DNA of 64,000 nucleotides. It comes from Paludibacter sp. (GTDB lineage: Bacteria; Bacteroidota; Bacteroidia; Bacteroidales; Paludibacteraceae). The DNA lies in NCBI GenBank assembly GCA_028710895.1, contig JAQTTH010000010.1:62001-126000 (forward strand). The letters are read 5' to 3'. Positions 60,698-64,000 of the stretch are shown here, one piece after another. Position 1 is the first letter of the stretch, and each line of letters opens with the position of its first letter. A program made the position numbers and the translations under genes. Under the pieces are notes generated by a model that saw only the letters and a list, made by a program, of their open reading frames with translations, was not told where the DNA came from and ran no database searches.

Positions 60698-62089
60698 TTA
60701 TATATTTGCTATTCGTTTAATTTCTTCGATAATAGCTTTCGCAAAGTTGTCTGCTTGCTCGGGTGTGCCCGACTCAGAATAAATACGAATAATAGGCTCT
60801 GTATTCGATTTACGTAAATGAACCCAGCCGGTAGGGAAATCTATTTTCACGCCATCAATGTCATTTACATCGAATTGTTTATAAATCCCTTTAATAGCTA
60901 CTAAAATGGCATCCACATCGATGGCCGGAGTCAATTGAATTTTATTTTTGGAAATGTAATATTCAGGATATTTCTTGCGTAAGGCTGACACTGTTTGTTT
61001 CGATTTTGCCAATTGGGTAAGGAACAATGCAATTCCAACCAAAGCATCACGTCCATAATGACTGGCAGGGTAAATAACGCCACCATTGCCTTCGCCTCCA
61101 ATAACAGCGTTTGTTGCTTTCATGGCTGTTACAACATTTACCTCACCAACTGCGGCTGCGGTATAGGTACAACCATATTTGTTCGTTACATCACGTAATG
61201 CCCGTGTTGAACTCAGATTGGAAACTGTATTTCCGGGAGTGTTTTGTAGCACGTAGTCTGAGATGGCTACCAATGTATATTCCTCGCCAAACATGCTGCC
61301 ATCCTCGCAAATAATTGCTAAACGATCCACATCCGGGTCGACAACAAAACCCACATCTGCTTTACCTTGTTGCATAATGGCTGAAATCTCAGTCAGGTGC
61401 TCAGGAAGTGGCTCAGGGTTGTGTGGGAACTGACCATTCGGCTCACAATATAGCTTCTCTATTTTTTTTACACCCAAAGCCTCTAGCAAGGCTGGAATAG
61501 CCACTCCACCCACTGAGTTGACGCAGTCAATGGCTACGCTGAAATCAGCAGCTTTAATAGCTTCTACGTCCACTAAATCAAGCGCCAGAACACTTTCGAT
61601 GTGTTTTTGAGTATATGAAAAATCTTCGGTAAGCTTACCCAGGTCATCGACCTGAGAGAATTCGAAGCTTTCTTCTTCAGCAATTTTTAGTACATTTTCA
61701 CCTTCAAGAGCATTCAGAAACTCGCCTCTTTCGTTTAATAACTTCAGTGCATTCCATTGTTTTGGGTTATGACTTGCTGTAAGAATAATGCCACCTGCGG
61801 CTTTTTCCATAGTTACAGCCAGTTCGGTAGTTGGTGTTGTAGCCAATCCGATATTTACAACATCGAAACCAATGCCGAGTAAAGTACCGATGACAAGTTG
61901 ATTGACCATTTCGCCGGAAATGCGTGCATCACGTCCAACTACTATTTTGTTTGAGCTTGTCGTTTTGCTTGATTTTATCTGAGTGGCATAGGCTGCCGTA
62001 AAACGTACAATATCTAATGGATTTAATCCATCGCCAACGGGGCCACCAATTGTACCGCGAATTCCGGAGATTGATTTAATAAGTGTCAT
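60698..62089 (-). CDS. glmM: Phosphoglucosamine mutase
   Basis: Interconverts glucosamine-6-phosphate and glucosamine-1-phosphate for peptidoglycan and LPS. The 463-residue alpha-phosphohexomutase has the N-terminal SISGIRGTIGG, the active-site phosphoserine in TASHNPKQWNALK (Ser106), the Mg2+ loop DPDVDRLAI, the sugar-binding GEGNGGVIYP and the phosphate-binding SNTEPIIRIYSES. In the second of these, GlmM usually has GE(Q/K)SGH; here GEGNGG departs somewhat, as in many Bacteroidetes and archaeal enzymes, so a phosphomannomutase/phosphoglucomutase role is an alternative. Single gene. Confidence 0.85.
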   Translation of the reverse strand: MTLIKSISGIRGTIGGPVGDGLNPLDIVRFTAAYATQIKSSKTTSSNKIVVGRDARISGEMVNQLVIGTLLGIGFDVVNIGLATTPTTELAVTMEKAAGGIILTASHNPKQWNALKLLNERGEFLNALEGENVLKIAEEESFEFSQVDDLGKLTEDFSYTQKHIESVLALDLVDVEAIKAADFSVAIDCVNSVGGVAIPALLEALGVKKIEKLYCEPNGQFPHNPEPLPEHLTEISAIMQQGKADVGFVVDPDVDRLAIICEDGSMFGEEYTLVAISDYVLQNTPGNTVSNLSSTRALRDVTNKYGCTYTAAAVGEVNVVTAMKATNAVIGGEGNGGVIYPASHYGRDALVGIALFLTQLAKSKQTVSALRKKYPEYYISKNKIQLTPAIDVDAILVAIKGIYKQFDVNDIDGVKIDFPTGWVHLRKSNTEPIIRIYSESGTPEQADNFAKAIIEEIKRIANI

Positions 62090-62241
62090 TTTAATTATGT
62101 GTTTGAAGGTTATTTAAAGTTCGAAAGTTTCTGGTAGAAACTGAAAATAGTTTATAAGGTAGAGTTTCATTCTGAAGGAGCGGATATTTTGCTGCAATCG
62201 GATTAACCGGTACATTATAAACTATTTAGTTTTATGAGGGT

Positions 62242-62796
62242 TTATTTTTGAATTAGAATTTTCAAATGATATGCATAAGGTGTAACATCATTATTCAGGT
62301 AATAAAAACCAAGTTTTGATGGTATTATGATTTCTGCTATTGAGCCATTGCGTTTCATGTATGAAACTGCTTCCTGAAAACCTGAACAAGACTCAGATGT
62401 GTTGCCATAAATGAACGAACTCGGACGCGGATATTCCAGTGTGGACCAATTGTTGACAGTTGTGTCGGGAGTTGCACTCAAACTGTATTCAATGTAACGT
62501 GGTACAACTTTATCCTTCAACTCAAGCGTATCGCCTTTATAGGCTGAATAACCTGAATCAACCAGGTGAAAGTACAATCCCGTACTTGCATTGTAATAAT
62601 AAACAGTACTATCACTCCATTCACTGAAAGTTTTAGGCAACTTGTATATCAACTTGATACCTTTGCGCTTGATGTAGTTTTTTATGGTTGTTTTTTCAAT
62701 CTGCAATTCCTGCGCATACGTAAGCGTGTTGCTACATGAACTGATGATTAATGATACAACAAAAGCAAGTAAAATCAGTAATGGAATACGTTTCAT
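62242..62796 (-). CDS. DUF4827 family lipoprotein
   Basis: A 184-residue lipoprotein (signal with lipobox IISSC, Cys about 21). The segments TYAQELQIEKTTIKNYIKRK, STGLYFHLVDSGYSAYKGDT and SYMKRNGSIAEIIIPSKLGF match what I recall of DUF4827, a Bacteroidetes family with an FKBP-like fold. The late SIAEIIIPSKLGFYY corresponds to the FKBP flap region. It lies next to a true FKBP-type gene, and the two resemble each other in layout. Peptidyl-prolyl isomerase activity is not assured. Confidence 0.72.
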   Translation of the reverse strand: MKRIPLLILLAFVVSLIISSCSNTLTYAQELQIEKTTIKNYIKRKGIKLIYKLPKTFSEWSDSTVYYYNASTGLYFHLVDSGYSAYKGDTLELKDKVVPRYIEYSLSATPDTTVNNWSTLEYPRPSSFIYGNTSESCSGFQEAVSYMKRNGSIAEIIIPSKLGFYYLNNDVTPYAYHLKILIQK

Positions 62797-62917
62797 ATTA
62801 GTATATTAATTATTTTACAAATATCCGATTAATAAATGAGATTAAAAAGTTAATAAAACGAATAAAGATATAAGAATTGTAGTTAATGCATTAAATAGTA
62901 TATTTAATCAGGCCGGT

Positions 62918-63436
62918 TTAATTGCCGATCCTCACCTCATATCTGAGTGAAGTATAGGGTGGTATATGTTCATTTCCCTTCATACCATAACCCAAATACC
63001 ATGGAATTATGAATGTGGCAATGTCACCTTTATGTAAGAGTTTTAGTCCTTCCTCCAGACCCGTTACCAACTGTTTTTTCCCGATAACAACAGATTTTTT
63101 GCCATTTTCAATTACTTTCCCATCCAAAAATAATAGTTTGTAAGTAAAATTGCAAGCTGCTTTATTCTTAATTCCATTTCCATTTCCAGAATCGTCTATT
63201 TTGTACCAAAACCCGATTCCACTTCTTTTGAAAGTTTCATTTTTAGACTTTACATATATTTCAAGCAAGCTATCTTCTTTGTGAATCAGATCCTGATTAA
63301 TAGTGAGTAACGAAGCAACAGCTGTATCCACAGCAATATTCTTGTTGGATGGCAATTGTGGTGCTTGTCTTTTGCAGGATGTTAATCCTGAAAATAAAAC
63401 TAAAATGCAAAAAACAAAATATGCCTGTAACTTCAT
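62918..63436 (-). CDS. FKBP-type peptidyl-prolyl isomerase, lipoprotein
   Basis: A 172-residue lipoprotein (lipobox LTSC, Cys about 21) with a short linker and an FKBP domain: GIGFWYKIDDSGNGNGIKNK, YKLLFLDGKVIENG, VTGLEEGLKLLHKGDIATFI, IPWYLGYGMKGNEHIPPYTS and LRYEVRIG. The loop GYGMKGNEHIPPYTSL is the usual FKBP hydrophobic-pocket end. It resembles GldI-type gliding-associated isomerases, but no gliding genes are present here. It probably assists folding of envelope proteins. It is followed by the thrA fragment upstream on the same strand (23 bp). Confidence 0.88.
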   Translation of the reverse strand: MKLQAYFVFCILVLFSGLTSCKRQAPQLPSNKNIAVDTAVASLLTINQDLIHKEDSLLEIYVKSKNETFKRSGIGFWYKIDDSGNGNGIKNKAACNFTYKLLFLDGKVIENGKKSVVIGKKQLVTGLEEGLKLLHKGDIATFIIPWYLGYGMKGNEHIPPYTSLRYEVRIGN

Positions 63437-63459
63437 TCGAATGGGTTAATTGATTGCTT

Positions 63460-64000
63460 TTATCTGATATTGGCAATACTCATGATATCCGAGAAAACAC
63501 CTGCAGCAGTAACACCTGCACCGGCTCCATAGCCTTTAATCATCATCGGAAATTCGTTGTAACGTTCAGTTGTTATCAGAATAATATTGTTACTTCCCTG
63601 CAGATCGAAGAAAGGATGCAGACTATCAACTTCCTGCAATCCTACGCTACAGCAGCCATTCTCCATTTTGGCAACAAAACGCCAGCGTTTGCTTTGGGCA
63701 GCTAATGTTTGACGTTTTGTTTCAAACTCAGCATCCAATTCGGGTACTGTTTTCCAAAAATCGTCCAGACTTCCTGCAAAATATTTATCAGGAATAAACA
63801 GGTTTTTGATTACGTCGGTTTGTTCCACTTTAAATCCGGCTTCGCGGGCAAGAATAACCAACTTGCGGATAACGTCTTTACCGCTCAGGTCGATACGGGG
63901 GTCGGGTTCGGCAAATCCAGCTTCTTTAGCCATTAAAATGGCCTTGCTTAGCGGAATTTCGCTGCTTAGGGTGTTGAAAATGAAGTTTAATGTTCCCGAT
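63460..64000 (-). CDS. thrA: Bifunctional aspartokinase/homoserine dehydrogenase, C-terminal part
   Basis: The frame is open to the window edge. The visible 180 residues are the catalytic end of homoserine dehydrogenase: GTLNFIFNTLSSEIPLSKAI, AKEAGFAEPDPRIDLSGKDV with the conserved acidic residues and lysine, RKLVILAREAGF, and NIILITTERYNEFPMMIKGY followed by GAGAGVTAAGVFSDI. The wording is that of the ThrA/MetL fusion class, so the aspartokinase domain is expected beyond the edge. It reduces aspartate semialdehyde to homoserine in threonine and methionine synthesis. Confidence 0.92.
   Translation of the reverse strand, partial: SGTLNFIFNTLSSEIPLSKAILMAKEAGFAEPDPRIDLSGKDVIRKLVILAREAGFKVEQTDVIKNLFIPDKYFAGSLDDFWKTVPELDAEFETKRQTLAAQSKRWRFVAKMENGCCSVGLQEVDSLHPFFDLQGSNNIILITTERYNEFPMMIKGYGAGAGVTAAGVFSDIMSIANIR

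Overview
The window comes from a Bacteroidota genome, most probably of the order Bacteroidales. This rests on promoter boxes of the form TAnnTTTG ahead of many genes, the near absence of Shine-Dalgarno sequences, families largely confined to the phylum (HYC_CC_PP-type, DUF4861, DUF4924, DUF4827, CreD with its wHTH regulator, GT3-type glycogen synthase) and a type IX secretion-like C-terminus on one exported protein. Genus is not claimed. No rRNA, tRNA, CRISPR array, prophage or intact transposase was seen.

Layout. 1-5.3 kb: the 3' end of a primary sigma factor gene, then a minus-strand acn-gltA-icd operon for citrate to 2-oxoglutarate. 5.6-8.5 kb: an acyltransferase, a pirin, a degraded gene fragment and an outer-membrane barrel protein. 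8.6-17.7 kb: a metal-resistance region with a small membrane protein, three small secreted metal-binding-type proteins, a lipoprotein, a CusA-type RND pump, a TolC-like channel and a CusB-type adaptor. Its gaps hold several dispersed palindromic repeats, one of which forms the end of cusA. 17.7-18.9 kb: a DUF4861 protein.

19.5-29.9 kb is the most unusual part. A compact minus-strand operon encodes a PqqD-like protein, an ATP-grasp ligase, a fold-III PLP decarboxylase-like enzyme, a urea-transporter domain fused to an M23 metallopeptidase, a TPR/outer-membrane-barrel protein and a TPR protein. It has a candidate promoter and a clear terminator. Upstream lie a LytS/LytTR two-component pair whose kinase has a methionine-rich loop, and a lipoprotein of unknown role. 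I know of no described system with this gene set.

30-45.6 kb is mostly housekeeping: CDF and MATE transporters, an AhpD-like protein, PhoH/PIN, a T9SS-type exported protein, glycogen synthase and glucan phosphorylase, infC-rpmI-rplT (infC appears to start at a non-AUG codon), an aminotransferase, rplY-pth-hslR and DUF4924. 45.7-48.1 kb: rfbA-rfbC-rfbD without rfbB. 48.1-50.5 kb: a membrane protein, a small regulator and CreD, with the same palindrome at the same place in two promoters. 50.5-64 kb: a Cys/Met-metabolism PLP enzyme, pheT, an acyl-CoA ligase, two tandem copies of a 54-residue lipoprotein cassette, hisG, coaX, an outer-membrane protein, lptC, glmM, DUF4827 and FKBP-like lipoproteins, and the 3' part of thrA.

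Genes were identified by reading motifs; no database search was run. Promoter and terminator calls are pattern matches.
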